DNA from: Sutcliffiella sp. FSL R7-0096
GTDB lineage: Bacteria > Bacillota > Bacilli > Bacillales > Bacillaceae_I
Assembly: GCF_038595065.1 (NCBI RefSeq)
Contig: NZ_CP152003.1
Coordinates: 1,468,001-1,532,000, forward strand
DNA: 64,000 nt
Reading direction: 5' to 3'
Notes under the pieces: model-generated
Seen by the model: only the letters and a program-made list of their open reading frames with translations
Told to the model about the DNA's origin: nothing
The model's database searches: none
In this document: positions 38,936 through 48,043 of the stretch, one piece after another
Layout of the letters: each line of letters begins with the position of its first letter
How positions within the stretch are numbered: the first letter of the stretch is position 1
Translations under genes and position numbers: made by a program

Positions 38936-39865
38936 ATGACAAAGTATTTGTTGCAACGTATCTTTTACATGTTTATCACCTTGTTCTTAATTGCCTCATT
39001 TACATTCTTCCTGATGAAAATGATGCCGGGTTCTCCATTTACGATGCAAGATAAACTGTCGGATGCACAGAAAATTATTCTAAATGAAAAGTATGGGCTT
39101 AATGATCCTGTACCAGTACAATATGCAAAATATATCGTGAGTCTAGCACAAGGTGATCTTGGGATCTCGTTCCAATATGATAACCGAAGTGTTACAAGCT
39201 TGATTATGCAACGTATCGGTCCATCAGCTCAACTTGGATTTCAAGCGATGTTCTTCGGTACAATAATCGGAATATTCTTAGGTGTGATTGCTGCATTAAG
39301 GCAGAACACTTGGGTGGACTATGGTTCAACGATCATGGCTGTACTTGGTAAATCCATTCCTTCCTTTGTATTCGCAGGATTATTACAATATTGGATCGGG
39401 GTAAAACTAGGCTGGTTCCCTGTTGCTTTCTGGTCAGGCTGGGAATTCACAGTATTGCCAACGATTGCACTAGCAATGTTCCCAATAGCCATCGCTGCAC
39501 GCTTTATGCGTACGGAGATGATTGAAGTGTTGGGGTCGGATTATATTACTTTGGCACGTGCAAAAGGTGCTTCCAACTATGATATCGCGGTGAAACATGC
39601 ATTACGAAATGCGTTGATTCCAGTAGTGACGGTTCTTGGGCCGTTGGCTGTAAGTTTGATGACCGGAACACTTGTAGTTGAAAAGATTTTTTCTATCCCA
39701 GGCCTTGGAGAACAGTTTGTGCGTTCCATTACTACAAACGACTATCCAGTAATTATGGGAACGACATTGTTCTTTGCGGCTTTATTCATTGTCATTGTTC
39801 TTTTAGTTGATATTCTTTATGGAATTATCGACCCGCGTATTCGCTTGGCAGGAGGTAAGAAATAA
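38936..39865 (+). CDS. oppB: Oligopeptide ABC permease OppB
   Basis: A 309-residue permease of the OppB/DppB family with coupling loop YITLARAKGASNYDI and ending in LYGIIDPRIRLAGG. Two ATGs compete; ATG 38936 is seven bases after GGAGG and preferred over 38933 (four bases). The stop overlaps the oppC start by one base. Confidence 0.93.
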   Translation: MTKYLLQRIFYMFITLFLIASFTFFLMKMMPGSPFTMQDKLSDAQKIILNEKYGLNDPVPVQYAKYIVSLAQGDLGISFQYDNRSVTSLIMQRIGPSAQLGFQAMFFGTIIGIFLGVIAALRQNTWVDYGSTIMAVLGKSIPSFVFAGLLQYWIGVKLGWFPVAFWSGWEFTVLPTIALAMFPIAIAARFMRTEMIEVLGSDYITLARAKGASNYDIAVKHALRNALIPVVTVLGPLAVSLMTGTLVVEKIFSIPGLGEQFVRSITTNDYPVIMGTTLFFAALFIVIVLLVDILYGIIDPRIRLAGGKK

Positions 39866-40875
39866 TGAATAACAACAACTTTGATAAACTGCCAAAGGAA
39901 TTATTTCAACCGGCGGTGCAAGACCCAAATAAAAGTGAGAAAATTGCAAAACCAAGTTTGACTTATTGGCAAACAGCATGGTTGCGCATCAAGAAAAATA
40001 AAGCGGCAATCGCAGGTTGCATTGTGTTGATTGTCATTGCATTCTTAGCAATCTTTGGTCCATTCATGAACGACCACGGTTTTAACAACCAAAACGTAGC
40101 ACAAGGTAATCTCCCTCCTAAAGTTCCTGGAATCGAGAAACTTGGTATCATGGATGGAACTAGGAATGGAGTAGACGTTTACGACCAACGTGGAGTAACA
40201 GATTATTATTGGTTCGGTACAGACAGTCTTGGACGTGACTTATGGACACGTGTTTGGACAGGTACACGAATCTCCTTATATATTGCACTACTCGCAGCAT
40301 TCATTGATATGGTAATCGGTGTTGCCTATGGTGGTATTTCCGGATTTTACGGGGGACGTACCGATAACATCATGCAACGTATTATCGAGGTATTGGTTGG
40401 AATCCCTAACTTGGTTATTGTAATATTGATGATTCTTGTGCTTGAACCGGGAATAATTGCCATCACCATTGCCTTGACCATAACTGGATGGGTCGGAATG
40501 GCCAGGGTCGTCCGGGGACAGGTTCTCAAGCTCAAAAGCCAGGAATATGTCCTCGCATCCAAGACACTTGGTTCGACCAACAATCGAATTATAACGAAAC
40601 ATTTATTGCCAAACGTGGTCGGCGTCGTCATCATCAATACGATGTTCACGATTCCAAGTGCCATTTTCTTCGAAGCATTCTTAAGCTTCATCGGACTGGG
40701 ATTGAAGCCTCCGATGGCATCACTAGGTACGTTAATAGATGATGGATTTAAATCCTTGCAGATCTTCCCGCACATCATGGTATTCCCTGCAATTATCATC
40801 AGTTTGTTGATGATTGCATTTAACCTTGTAGCGGACGGATTCCGTGATGCATTAGATCCTAAAATGAAAGACTAG
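39865..40875 (+). CDS. oppC: Oligopeptide ABC permease OppC
   Basis: A 336-residue OppC-type permease with a long polar N-terminus, FGTDSLGRDLWTRVW, coupling loop EYVLASKTLGSTN and GFRDALDPKMKD at the end. Coupled to oppB by a TAATG overlap; forms the channel with it. Confidence 0.93.
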   Translation: MNNNNFDKLPKELFQPAVQDPNKSEKIAKPSLTYWQTAWLRIKKNKAAIAGCIVLIVIAFLAIFGPFMNDHGFNNQNVAQGNLPPKVPGIEKLGIMDGTRNGVDVYDQRGVTDYYWFGTDSLGRDLWTRVWTGTRISLYIALLAAFIDMVIGVAYGGISGFYGGRTDNIMQRIIEVLVGIPNLVIVILMILVLEPGIIAITIALTITGWVGMARVVRGQVLKLKSQEYVLASKTLGSTNNRIITKHLLPNVVGVVIINTMFTIPSAIFFEAFLSFIGLGLKPPMASLGTLIDDGFKSLQIFPHIMVFPAIIISLLMIAFNLVADGFRDALDPKMKD

Positions 40876-40897
40876 TTATAAAGGCAGGTGGATGACA

Positions 40898-41965
40898 GTG
40901 GAAAAAATTCTTGAAGTCAAAAACTTACATGTTTCTTTTGATACATTCGGTGGTGAAGTGAAAGCCATCCGTGGAGTAGACTTTGATTTGAAAAAAGGGG
41001 AGACCCTTGCAATCGTAGGAGAGTCCGGTTCTGGTAAGTCTGTTACGACAAAGACGGTGATGCGCTTATTACCGAAAAATAACTCCAACATCAAGCAAGG
41101 GGAAATCCTTTTTGATGGAAAAGACCTTACCAAGTTAACGGAAAAGCAAATGCAGGGTATCCGGGGGAAGGATATCGCGATGATATTCCAAGATCCAATG
41201 ACGTCCTTGAATCCAACCATGACGGTAGGAAAACAAATCATGGAAGGAATCATCAAGCATCAAAAGCTGAGCAAGGGCGCCGCTACAGAAAAGGCCATTG
41301 ATTTGCTACGTCTTGTGGGAATCCCAATGCCGGAGGAGCGTTTTAAACAATATCCTCACCAATTCTCTGGTGGTATGAGACAAAGGGTGGTAATAGCAAT
41401 CTCTCTTGCTTGTAACCCGAAGGTATTGATTGCCGATGAGCCAACGACAGCTCTTGACGTTACGATACAGGCGCAAATCCTTGATTTGATGAAGGATCTT
41501 CAGAAGAAAATCGACACATCGATTATCTTTATAACACATGACCTTGGTGTTGTAGCAAATGTAGCCGATCGAGTGGCTGTTATGTATGGCGGACAAATAA
41601 TTGAGACTGGTACGGTGGATGAAATTTTCTATGACCCACGTCATCCATACACATGGGGATTGTTAAGTTCCATGCCAGATCTTGAGCTTGGAGACGAAGT
41701 TGAACTATATGCCATTCCTGGTTCTCCGCCGGATTTATCGGATCCTCCAAAAGGGGATGCATTTGCAGCACGTAACGAATTTGCGATGCAAATTGACTTG
41801 GAGATGGAACCACCAATGTTCCAAATTTCCAAGACCCACTTTGCCAAGACTTGGTTGTTACATGAAGATGCACCTGCTGTAGAGCCTCCATTGGCAGTAC
41901 AGAAACGTCGTCGCGAAATGCCGCAAAACTTCGAAAAGCCTGTTATGGTAAAGGAAGGTGAGTAA
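40898..41965 (+). CDS. oppD: Oligopeptide ABC ATPase OppD
   Basis: A 355-residue ATPase with [25 protein letters not shown] and the OppD C-terminal extension. The C-terminal part is unusual: where AppD has its cysteine cluster, this one reads PPKGDAFAARNEFAMQIDLEMEPPMF with no cysteines, so the iron-sulfur-type motif is missing. I prefer GTG 40898, six bases after AGGTGG; ATG 40892 directly abuts that site. Confidence 0.92.
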   Translation: MEKILEVKNLHVSFDTFGGEVKAIRGVDFDLKKGETLAIVGESGSGKSVTTKTVMRLLPKNNSNIKQGEILFDGKDLTKLTEKQMQGIRGKDIAMIFQDPMTSLNPTMTVGKQIMEGIIKHQKLSKGAATEKAIDLLRLVGIPMPEERFKQYPHQFSGGMRQRVVIAISLACNPKVLIADEPTTALDVTIQAQILDLMKDLQKKIDTSIIFITHDLGVVANVADRVAVMYGGQIIETGTVDEIFYDPRHPYTWGLLSSMPDLELGDEVELYAIPGSPPDLSDPPKGDAFAARNEFAMQIDLEMEPPMFQISKTHFAKTWLLHEDAPAVEPPLAVQKRRREMPQNFEKPVMVKEGE

Positions 41966-41966
41966 C

Positions 41967-42911
41967 ATGGCAACGAATGAAAAGCTATTGGAAATTCGTA
42001 ACCTGAAACAATATTTTAACGAAGGAAAGCCGAATATGGTTAAGGCTGTAGATGGTTTGAACTTTGATATCTATCGCGGTGAAACACTTGGTCTGGTTGG
42101 AGAGTCCGGATGTGGAAAGTCCACCACAGGGCGCACGATCATCCGGCTTTACGACGCAACTGATGGTGAGGTTCTTTTTGAAGGTGAAAATGTCCATGGC
42201 AAGAAGTCAAAAAAAGACCTTTTGAAATTCAACCGTAAGATGCAAATGATCTTCCAAGATCCTTCTGCTTCATTGAATCCACGTATGACTGTTGCCGACT
42301 GCATTGCAGAAGGAATCGACATTCATGGACTGGCGAAGTCGAAGAAAGAGCGCCTGGCACGTGTGCACGAATTGCTCGAGACCGTTGGTTTGAATAAAGA
42401 GCATGCCAACCGCTATCCGCACGAATTTAGTGGTGGTCAGCGTCAACGTATCGGTATTGCTCGTGCACTAGCTGTGGAACCCGATTTCATCATTGCCGAT
42501 GAGCCAATCTCAGCATTGGACGTTTCCATTCAGGCACAGGTAGTTAACTTGATGAAAAAACTTCAAAAGGAAAAAGGGCTAACATATTTGTTCATTGCCC
42601 ATGACCTTTCAATGGTAAAATACATCTCCGACCGGATTGGAGTAATGTATTTCGGGAAAATTGTCGAGCTTGCCGACAGTGACGAGCTTTATAATACTCC
42701 GATTCATCCGTATACAAAATCTTTGTTATCCGCTATCCCGCAACCGGATCCAGATACCGAGCGGTCTCGTAAGCGTTTTGCCTACGATCCAGCATCCCAT
42801 GGTTATGCCAAGGATGAGGAATTGGAATTGCGTGAAGTGAAGCCTGGTCACTTTGTATTGTGTTCAGAAGCGGAGTATAAGAGATACCAAGCAGAATATG
42901 CTGGAAAGTAA
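41967..42911 (+). CDS. oppF: Oligopeptide ABC ATPase OppF
   Basis: A 314-residue ATPase with [24 protein letters not shown] and ADEPISALD. ATG 41967 is six bases after AAGGAAGGTG and one base after the oppD stop. As in OppD, the C-terminal cysteine motif of other DppF/OppF members is reduced (a single Cys in LCSEAEYKRYQ). Last gene of opp. Confidence 0.93.
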   Translation: MATNEKLLEIRNLKQYFNEGKPNMVKAVDGLNFDIYRGETLGLVGESGCGKSTTGRTIIRLYDATDGEVLFEGENVHGKKSKKDLLKFNRKMQMIFQDPSASLNPRMTVADCIAEGIDIHGLAKSKKERLARVHELLETVGLNKEHANRYPHEFSGGQRQRIGIARALAVEPDFIIADEPISALDVSIQAQVVNLMKKLQKEKGLTYLFIAHDLSMVKYISDRIGVMYFGKIVELADSDELYNTPIHPYTKSLLSAIPQPDPDTERSRKRFAYDPASHGYAKDEELELREVKPGHFVLCSEAEYKRYQAEYAGK

Positions 42912-42928
42912 TTGCTTTGGTTTAAGTG

Positions 42929-42963
42929 GACCGATCCTCATTAGTGTGGGGGTCGGTTTTTTT
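42929..42963 (+). terminator. Terminator of the opp operon
   Basis: GACCGATCCTCA pairs with TGGGGGTCGGT, then seven T. Confidence 0.7.
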
Positions 42964-43234
42964 GCGTAAATTATAGAAAGTCCGCACAGTGAGAGAAGAG
43001 GGCTTCAGGAGAGGGGAAAAGACCTCCGTGACGTGTAAAAGGAAAGGGTCTTCATGTAAGATGACAGGACCACACAAACAAGGGATTTTTCAAAATAAAT
43101 GGACCAAGCGGTTTTCAGCTGGTGAACTCTAGTACTCTAGGATTATTTTGCAGTAATTTGTTGAAAAAGGTAAAATCCTAACGATTTTCCAGTATAATAG
43201 AACTAACACTTAAGAGAAGGGATTTTGAAACGCA

Positions 43235-44446
43235 ATGATGAAAAAAATGATCGGTGGTCTGGTTGCAGCAGTCGGAATACTTGCTTTTAGTGGAACGCTT
43301 GCACAAGCAGATGAAGAAGTAGTGGAAGCGTCCAAGCATGCTACAAAAAATGTCCAAATGGAAGCACGCGAACTGCCGGTATCCATGGCAAGGTTCGCTT
43401 TTGATTCAGGTTATACTTTTGCATATCCTGATGCTGTTAGAGGGATCTATGTTACAGGACACTCTGCTGGAGGGGAAAGGTTTCCGCGTTTACTGGAGCT
43501 ACTGAACAAAACAGACTTGAACGCAATGGTTATTGATATCAAAGATGATCATGGATACTTGACGTACATACCGGAGGAAGAAGATTCCCCATTCATGGAT
43601 ATCGCACAGCCATATATCAAAGATCCTGCAGGTATGATGGAAACCTTAGAGGAAAACGAAGTATATCCAATTGGTAGAATCGTAGTTTTTAAGGATTCCG
43701 TTTTGGCGAAAGCACGACCAGACTTATCGTTTAAGGACAACGGAAAAGTCTGGGTGAACGGGCGTGGAGAGGCATTTGTAAATCCTTTCCTAAAAGAAGT
43801 TTGGGATTACAATATTGATATAGCGATTGAAGCGGCAAAAATGGGCTTTCAGGAAATCCAGTTCGACTATGTCCGTTTTCCAGAGGGCTTTGAAAAGAGA
43901 GACACTTCTTTAGAGTACGGCTATGGTGAATACAAAGAGATGGACATGGACAATGTTCAGAAGAGAGTTGAATCGGTAACAGATTTTGTGGAATATGCAA
44001 GGGAACGACTGGAGCCTTATAATGTCCAAGTTTCGGTTGATATTTTTGGCTACACAGCTACCCTGCCGGAAGCACCGGGTATCGGCCAGAACTTCAGCCG
44101 AATATCAGAGCATGTGGATGTCATTTCATCGATGATCTATCCGAGTCACTGGACTTCGTATTTTGGCATAGCAAAACCTGATACAGAACCTTATAAACTA
44201 ATTGCGGAGTACGCAAAGCTTGAAAATGCCAAGCTGGATGAACTGGAAAACAGACCTGTTTCAAGACCATGGATTCAAGACTTCACGGCTACATGGTTGG
44301 GCGCAGGCAATTATATCCCATATGGACCAAAAGAAGTGGAAGATCAGATCCGCGCGTTAAACGAGAATGGAATTGACGAATACCTAATTTGGAATGCAGG
44401 TAATTCCTACACAGAAGGACTAGATTTTACACCTTTGAATGACTAA
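43235..44446 (+). CDS. Secreted putative glycoside hydrolase, DUF4015 type
   Basis: A 403-residue protein with a Sec signal peptide (about 1-25, cleavage after AQA) and a TIM-barrel-like body: AVRGIYVTGHSAGG, LNAMVIDIKDDHGYLTY, IQFDYVRFPEG, VSVDIFGYTA and RPWIQDFTATWLG. These are features of the DUF4015 family of putative glycoside hydrolases in Firmicutes, thought to act on polysaccharide; acidic residues in VIDIKDD and FDYVRFPE are plausible active-site groups. A TATAAT lies at about 43194 upstream; the ribosome site (GAAGGG) is rather far from the start. It lies between opp and yjbC, where B. subtilis has other genes. Confidence 0.78.
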   Translation: MMKKMIGGLVAAVGILAFSGTLAQADEEVVEASKHATKNVQMEARELPVSMARFAFDSGYTFAYPDAVRGIYVTGHSAGGERFPRLLELLNKTDLNAMVIDIKDDHGYLTYIPEEEDSPFMDIAQPYIKDPAGMMETLEENEVYPIGRIVVFKDSVLAKARPDLSFKDNGKVWVNGRGEAFVNPFLKEVWDYNIDIAIEAAKMGFQEIQFDYVRFPEGFEKRDTSLEYGYGEYKEMDMDNVQKRVESVTDFVEYARERLEPYNVQVSVDIFGYTATLPEAPGIGQNFSRISEHVDVISSMIYPSHWTSYFGIAKPDTEPYKLIAEYAKLENAKLDELENRPVSRPWIQDFTATWLGAGNYIPYGPKEVEDQIRALNENGIDEYLIWNAGNSYTEGLDFTPLND

Positions 44447-44450
44447 CTAT

Positions 44451-44479
44451 AAAAAGCTGCCTTACTCGGCAGCTTTTTT
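44451..44479. terminator. Bidirectional terminator
   Basis: AAAAAGCTGCC and GGCAGCTTTTTT between convergent genes. Confidence 0.75.
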
Positions 44480-44486
44480 CTTTTAT

Positions 44487-44678
44487 TTATTTTTTCCCCC
44501 CGACACTTTTCCAGCCAGCTTGCATACTAGCGGACTTATCAAAGCTTTCAGTTCCTTTTTTCCTTCCAAAAAACTTTTCCCCGATTCCATTTGTCAAAAC
44601 TCCCATTACCGCGGTAATGCCAATTACTAATATTGCTACGATAGTGAAATCAATAAAATATTCGATCAAACCATACAT
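44487..44678 (-). CDS. Small single-helix membrane protein, unknown
   Basis: A 63-residue protein with one membrane segment (about 9-32) and a basic, polar C-terminal tail (FFGRKKGTESFDKSAS). No family recognised. AAAAGGGGATG-type ribosome site before the ATG and a shared terminator support it. Confidence 0.6.
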   Translation of the reverse strand: MYGLIEYFIDFTIVAILVIGITAVMGVLTNGIGEKFFGRKKGTESFDKSASMQAGWKSVGGKK

Positions 44679-44838
44679 CCCCTTTTAAGTATGTAATCGC
44701 ATACAAAGATATTTATGCTTCTATTGTAGGCTATGTTTAAGAGAAAAGGAAGAGGGCATATTAACACTGAGGTGTGTTCAAGTTTGTTATACTTAATATG
44801 TACATAGATAAAAAACGAAAGGGGAGTCTTGCAACATA

Positions 44839-45414
44839 ATGAATTGGTATGAGAAATTAAATCAGTATTTTCCTGTGGAAGAAATGAAATCAAGAGAGCA
44901 TATGGAGCTTCTTTTAAAAGAAAAAGGCGATATTTATCATAAAGATGAGGGGGAGCATCATGTACTGATGTATGTGGAGCTTGATAATTTCATTTTTATC
45001 GACTACTTATTTGTTTCGAAAGATGCTAGAGGGATGGGGCTTGGCCATAAGCTACTGGACAAAATGAAAGAAAAAGGGAAGGCGATCATTCTAGAGGTAG
45101 AGCCTGTCGATTACGAAGATACGGATACGGAAAAACGCCTTCGTTTCTACAAAAGAGAGGGATTTGAGCATGCTTCTTCCATCGGCTATCGCCGACGTTC
45201 TCTTGCAACAAATGAAGTGAATCCAATGGAGATTCTCTACTGGTCACCTACTGATGCAGGGGAGGAAGCCATCTACGAAGGAATGAAAGCTACATACGAG
45301 CAAATACATACATATAAAGATAAAGAATTATATGGTGAGTCTTATGATAAAGTGGATAAGGTATTAACATATGATGAAGATGATAACAACGAGGATATAT
45401 TATCGAAATTGTAA
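44839..45414 (+). CDS. yjbC: GNAT-family acetyltransferase YjbC
   Basis: A 191-residue protein: GNAT core with FIDYLFVSKDARGMGLGHKLLDKM (acetyl-CoA loop) and RLRFYKREGFEHASS, followed by an acidic C-terminal tail (DEDDNNEDILSKL). It corresponds to YjbC, which in B. subtilis directly precedes spxA and shares transcription with it. Here it ends in its own terminator and about 10 kb separates it from spxA. The acceptor is unknown. Confidence 0.8.
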   Translation: MNWYEKLNQYFPVEEMKSREHMELLLKEKGDIYHKDEGEHHVLMYVELDNFIFIDYLFVSKDARGMGLGHKLLDKMKEKGKAIILEVEPVDYEDTDTEKRLRFYKREGFEHASSIGYRRRSLATNEVNPMEILYWSPTDAGEEAIYEGMKATYEQIHTYKDKELYGESYDKVDKVLTYDEDDNNEDILSKL

Positions 45415-45435
45415 AAAGTGATCTATAAGATTTAT

Positions 45436-45467
45436 AAGAACCATTAACCTCGGTTAATGGTTCTTTT
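45436..45467 (+). terminator. Terminator of yjbC
   Basis: AAGAACCATTAACC pairs perfectly with GGTTAATGGTTCTT, then TT. Confidence 0.7.
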
Positions 45468-45477
45468 GAAAAAATAT

Positions 45478-45493
45478 ACTTGCATAAACAAGT
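45478..45493. promoter_or_regulatory. MarR-type operator A, before the marR gene
   Basis: ACTTGCATAAACAAGT, inverted repeat ACTTG-N6-CAAGT. Two related palindromes follow the gene, making an autoregulatory MarR circuit likely. Confidence 0.6.
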
Positions 45494-45533
45494 AATTTTA
45501 GATAAAATAAAATCGCTGAGAGGAGTTGAGAAA

Positions 45534-45977
45534 GTGAAAAGTGAAGATAACTATAGGTTAGATAATTCGATAGGTTATAAACTTTTCCATGCATCTAGAC
45601 TAATCAATAATCGCATAAACAAATATTTTAAAGAGAATAATTTTCCAGTAACCTATGAACAATGGCAAATATTAAGTAGGTTGTATGAGAAAGACGGGCT
45701 TACGCAAAATCAAATTGCAGAACTGAATGAGAAAGATCAGCCAAGTGTATCTCGTTTAATTGTGAACATGGTAAACAGAGGATTGGTTATAAGGTCACCA
45801 CATCCTTCAGATGCGAGAATTAATATTATTAATCTCACAGAACATGCAAAAGAGTCTGAGCATGCTCTTAAGAGCCTTGCTAATCAAACAATACAGGACG
45901 CAACGAGAGAGATAGATTCCGAAGATGTGGCACAATGTCTTAGAATGCTGGACCAGATAAGAGAGAATCTAAAATAA
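45534..45977 (+). CDS. MarR-family regulator of the siderophore importer
   Basis: A 147-residue winged-helix protein with the MarR pattern: FPVTYEQWQILSRLYEKDGLTQNQIAELNEKDQPSVSRLIVNMVNRGLVIR and the wing HPSDARINIINLT. I take GTG 45534, eight bases after GAGAGGAG; the longer frame from TTG 45480 would run through operator A. Palindromes of the ACTTGTTTAAACAAGT type lie before the gene and twice in front of the yclN-like operon, so it probably represses both. The ligand is unknown. Confidence 0.82.
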   Translation: MKSEDNYRLDNSIGYKLFHASRLINNRINKYFKENNFPVTYEQWQILSRLYEKDGLTQNQIAELNEKDQPSVSRLIVNMVNRGLVIRSPHPSDARINIINLTEHAKESEHALKSLANQTIQDATREIDSEDVAQCLRMLDQIRENLK

Positions 45978-45981
45978 AAGT

Positions 45982-45997
45982 GTTTGTTTAAGCAAGT
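45982..45997. promoter_or_regulatory. MarR-type operator B
   Basis: GTTTGTTTAAGCAAGT, a 13 of 16 match to the palindrome ACTTGTTTAAACAAGT. Confidence 0.55.
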
Positions 45998-46015
45998 AAT
46001 AAAGTGAAGGTTATT

Positions 46016-46031
46016 AGTTGTTTAAACAAGT
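46016..46031. promoter_or_regulatory. MarR-type operator C
   Basis: AGTTGTTTAAACAAGT, a 15 of 16 match to the palindrome; the core TTGTTTAAACAA is perfect. Confidence 0.6.
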
Positions 46032-46093
46032 ATTTTTTCAAATATTTCTATGAAGTTAAAAATATAGTTTGGCCTATTTTTTTTGATCTTAAT

Positions 46094-46108
46094 TGAGAAT
46101 GATTATCT
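46094..46108. promoter_or_regulatory. Fur box before the siderophore importer
   Basis: TGAGAATGATTATCT matches the 7-1-7 Fur consensus TGATAATNATTATCA at 13 positions, 32 bases before the first gene. Iron repression is expected. Confidence 0.75.
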
Positions 46109-46140
46109 ATTTCAAATACAATGTTAGGAAGGAACACATA

Positions 46141-47103
46141 ATGAAGAAAAGGTATCTGTTTATCATACTAATTACATTATCATTTATCTCTTTATTTGTT
46201 GGGGTAACCGAAATAAAGGCATGGAAATTGTGGCAGGGAATAAGTGAACAGCAACTACAAATTCTTTTGCTGAGCAGAATCCCAAGACTGCTTAGTATTA
46301 TTATCGCTGGTATTGGAATGAGTGTTTGTGGACTGATTATGCAGCAGCTCACTAGGAACAAATTTGTCTCACCAACTACTGCTGGAACAATGGATTCTGC
46401 AAGACTCGGAGTGTTAGTGTCCCTCCTGCTTTTTTCCTCTGCTGGAATGTTACTTAAAGCTTCCATTGCCTTTTTCTTCGCTTTGGCAGGGACATTCATT
46501 TTCATGAAGATTTTAGACAGGATAAAGTTCAAGGACGTAATTTTCATCCCTCTTGTGGGGCTGATGTTTGGTAGTATTGTAGGGTCAATCACTACATTTT
46601 TTGCCTATAAATACGATCTTATTCAGAACATGTCATCATGGTTGCAGGGTAATTTCTCGCTAATCATTAAAGGAAGATATGAGTTACTTTACATAAGTGT
46701 TCCTTTGCTTATAATAACATATCTTTATGCAAACAGATTTACCGTTGCCGGGATGGGAGAAGAGTTCTCCATCAACCTGGGGCTGAAATATAAACAAGTA
46801 GTCAATATTGGCCTTGTCATTGTGGCAGCTGTAACATCTATCGTCATTTTGACTGTTGGAATGATTCCATTCCTAGGCCTGATCGTCCCTAATATTGTGA
46901 GTATCTTTCGAGGAGATCACTTGAAAGATAACCTGCCATATACAGCGATGATTGGAGCAATCTTTGTCCTTGCTTGCGATATTCTAGGAAGAATTATCAT
47001 TTATCCATACGAAATACCAATTGGTCTGACTGTCGGGGTAATAGGTAGTGCGTTATTTCTTTATCTTTTATTTAGGAGAAGTACATATGAAGCTAAATCA
47101 TAA
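46141..47103 (+). CDS. Iron-siderophore ABC permease, YclN-like
   Basis: A 320-residue FecCD-family permease with about nine membrane segments and motifs SRIPRLLSIIIAGIGMSVCGLIMQQLTRNKFVSP and GMIPFLGLIVPNIV. ATG 46141 follows GGAAGG at seven bases. With the next three genes it matches the petrobactin importer YclNOPQ in order and in sequence style. Controlled by the Fur box and MarR-type sites upstream. Overlaps the next gene by 17 bases. Confidence 0.85.
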   Translation: MKKRYLFIILITLSFISLFVGVTEIKAWKLWQGISEQQLQILLLSRIPRLLSIIIAGIGMSVCGLIMQQLTRNKFVSPTTAGTMDSARLGVLVSLLLFSSAGMLLKASIAFFFALAGTFIFMKILDRIKFKDVIFIPLVGLMFGSIVGSITTFFAYKYDLIQNMSSWLQGNFSLIIKGRYELLYISVPLLIITYLYANRFTVAGMGEEFSINLGLKYKQVVNIGLVIVAAVTSIVILTVGMIPFLGLIVPNIVSIFRGDHLKDNLPYTAMIGAIFVLACDILGRIIIYPYEIPIGLTVGVIGSALFLYLLFRRSTYEAKS

Positions 47104-48043
47104 GATTTATCTATTAATAAGTATACTAGTAATCTCGGTTTCTCTTTTTTTATTCTACGACCTTGGTTCAAATTGGGATTACGCACTCCCAAGAAGGGCA
47201 ATGAAAGTACTTGCTATCATACTGACTGGTGGCTCCATTGCTTTTTCCACCGTGATCTTTCAAACGATTACTAGTAATAGAATATTGACGCCAAGCATTA
47301 TCGGACTCGATTCTCTTTATCTGCTTGTCCAGACGTTTATTATATTCGTTTTTGGTTCAGCAAGTTTTATAGTAGCTAACAAGGAAGTTAATTTCCTCCT
47401 TTCCGTGTCTTGCATGGTATTGTTCGCGCTTCTCCTTTATAAGTTCCTATTCAAAGGAGAGGGGCGAAATATTTATTTCTTGCTTCTGGTGGGCATAGTC
47501 TTTGGAACTTTATTCGGCAGTCTATCTACGTTTATGCAGGTCCTGATTGATCCCAATGAATTCATGCTTGTCCAGGACAGGATGTTTGCAAGTTTTAATA
47601 ACGTCAACACGGAACTTTTATTTGTTTCCATTGTTCTTTTAATAGGGATAGGGTTTTATGTATCTCGTTATTTGAAGTATTTAGATGTACTGGCGCTTGG
47701 AAGGGAACAGGCCATCAACCTTGGAGTGCCCTACAATTTCATAGTTCAAAGGTTTTTGATCATTATTGCCATACTTGTTTCCATAGCGACTGCCTTAGTT
47801 GGTCCAATAACATTTTTAGGGCTGCTTGTTGCAAATATTACGTATCAATTTATGAAAACTTATCGTCATATATACCTATTGACTGCCTCCATTCTTATAA
47901 GCGTCGTAGCGCTTGTTGGGGGGCAACTGATTGTGGAAAGAGTATTTACATTCTCCACTACGCTAAGTGTCATCATCAATTTTACTGGCGGTGTCTATTT
48001 TATTTATCTTTTATTAAAGGAGAGTAAATCATGGTCGAAGTAA
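47087..48043 (+). CDS. Iron-siderophore ABC permease, YclO-like
   Basis: A 318-residue FecCD-type permease (RAMKVLAIILTGGSIAFSTVIFQTITSNRILTPSIIGLD; VGPITFLGLLVANI). ATG 47087 follows AGGAGAAG and lies inside the end of the previous gene, showing translational coupling; the longer frame from 47048 is not supported. Second half of the import channel. Confidence 0.85.
   Translation: MKLNHKIYLLISILVISVSLFLFYDLGSNWDYALPRRAMKVLAIILTGGSIAFSTVIFQTITSNRILTPSIIGLDSLYLLVQTFIIFVFGSASFIVANKEVNFLLSVSCMVLFALLLYKFLFKGEGRNIYFLLLVGIVFGTLFGSLSTFMQVLIDPNEFMLVQDRMFASFNNVNTELLFVSIVLLIGIGFYVSRYLKYLDVLALGREQAINLGVPYNFIVQRFLIIIAILVSIATALVGPITFLGLLVANITYQFMKTYRHIYLLTASILISVVALVGGQLIVERVFTFSTTLSVIINFTGGVYFIYLLLKESKSWSK

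Noticed and set aside
40347-40799. 150-codon minus-strand frame inside oppC
   Set aside because: It is a shadow of the conserved permease gene, with no start signal.
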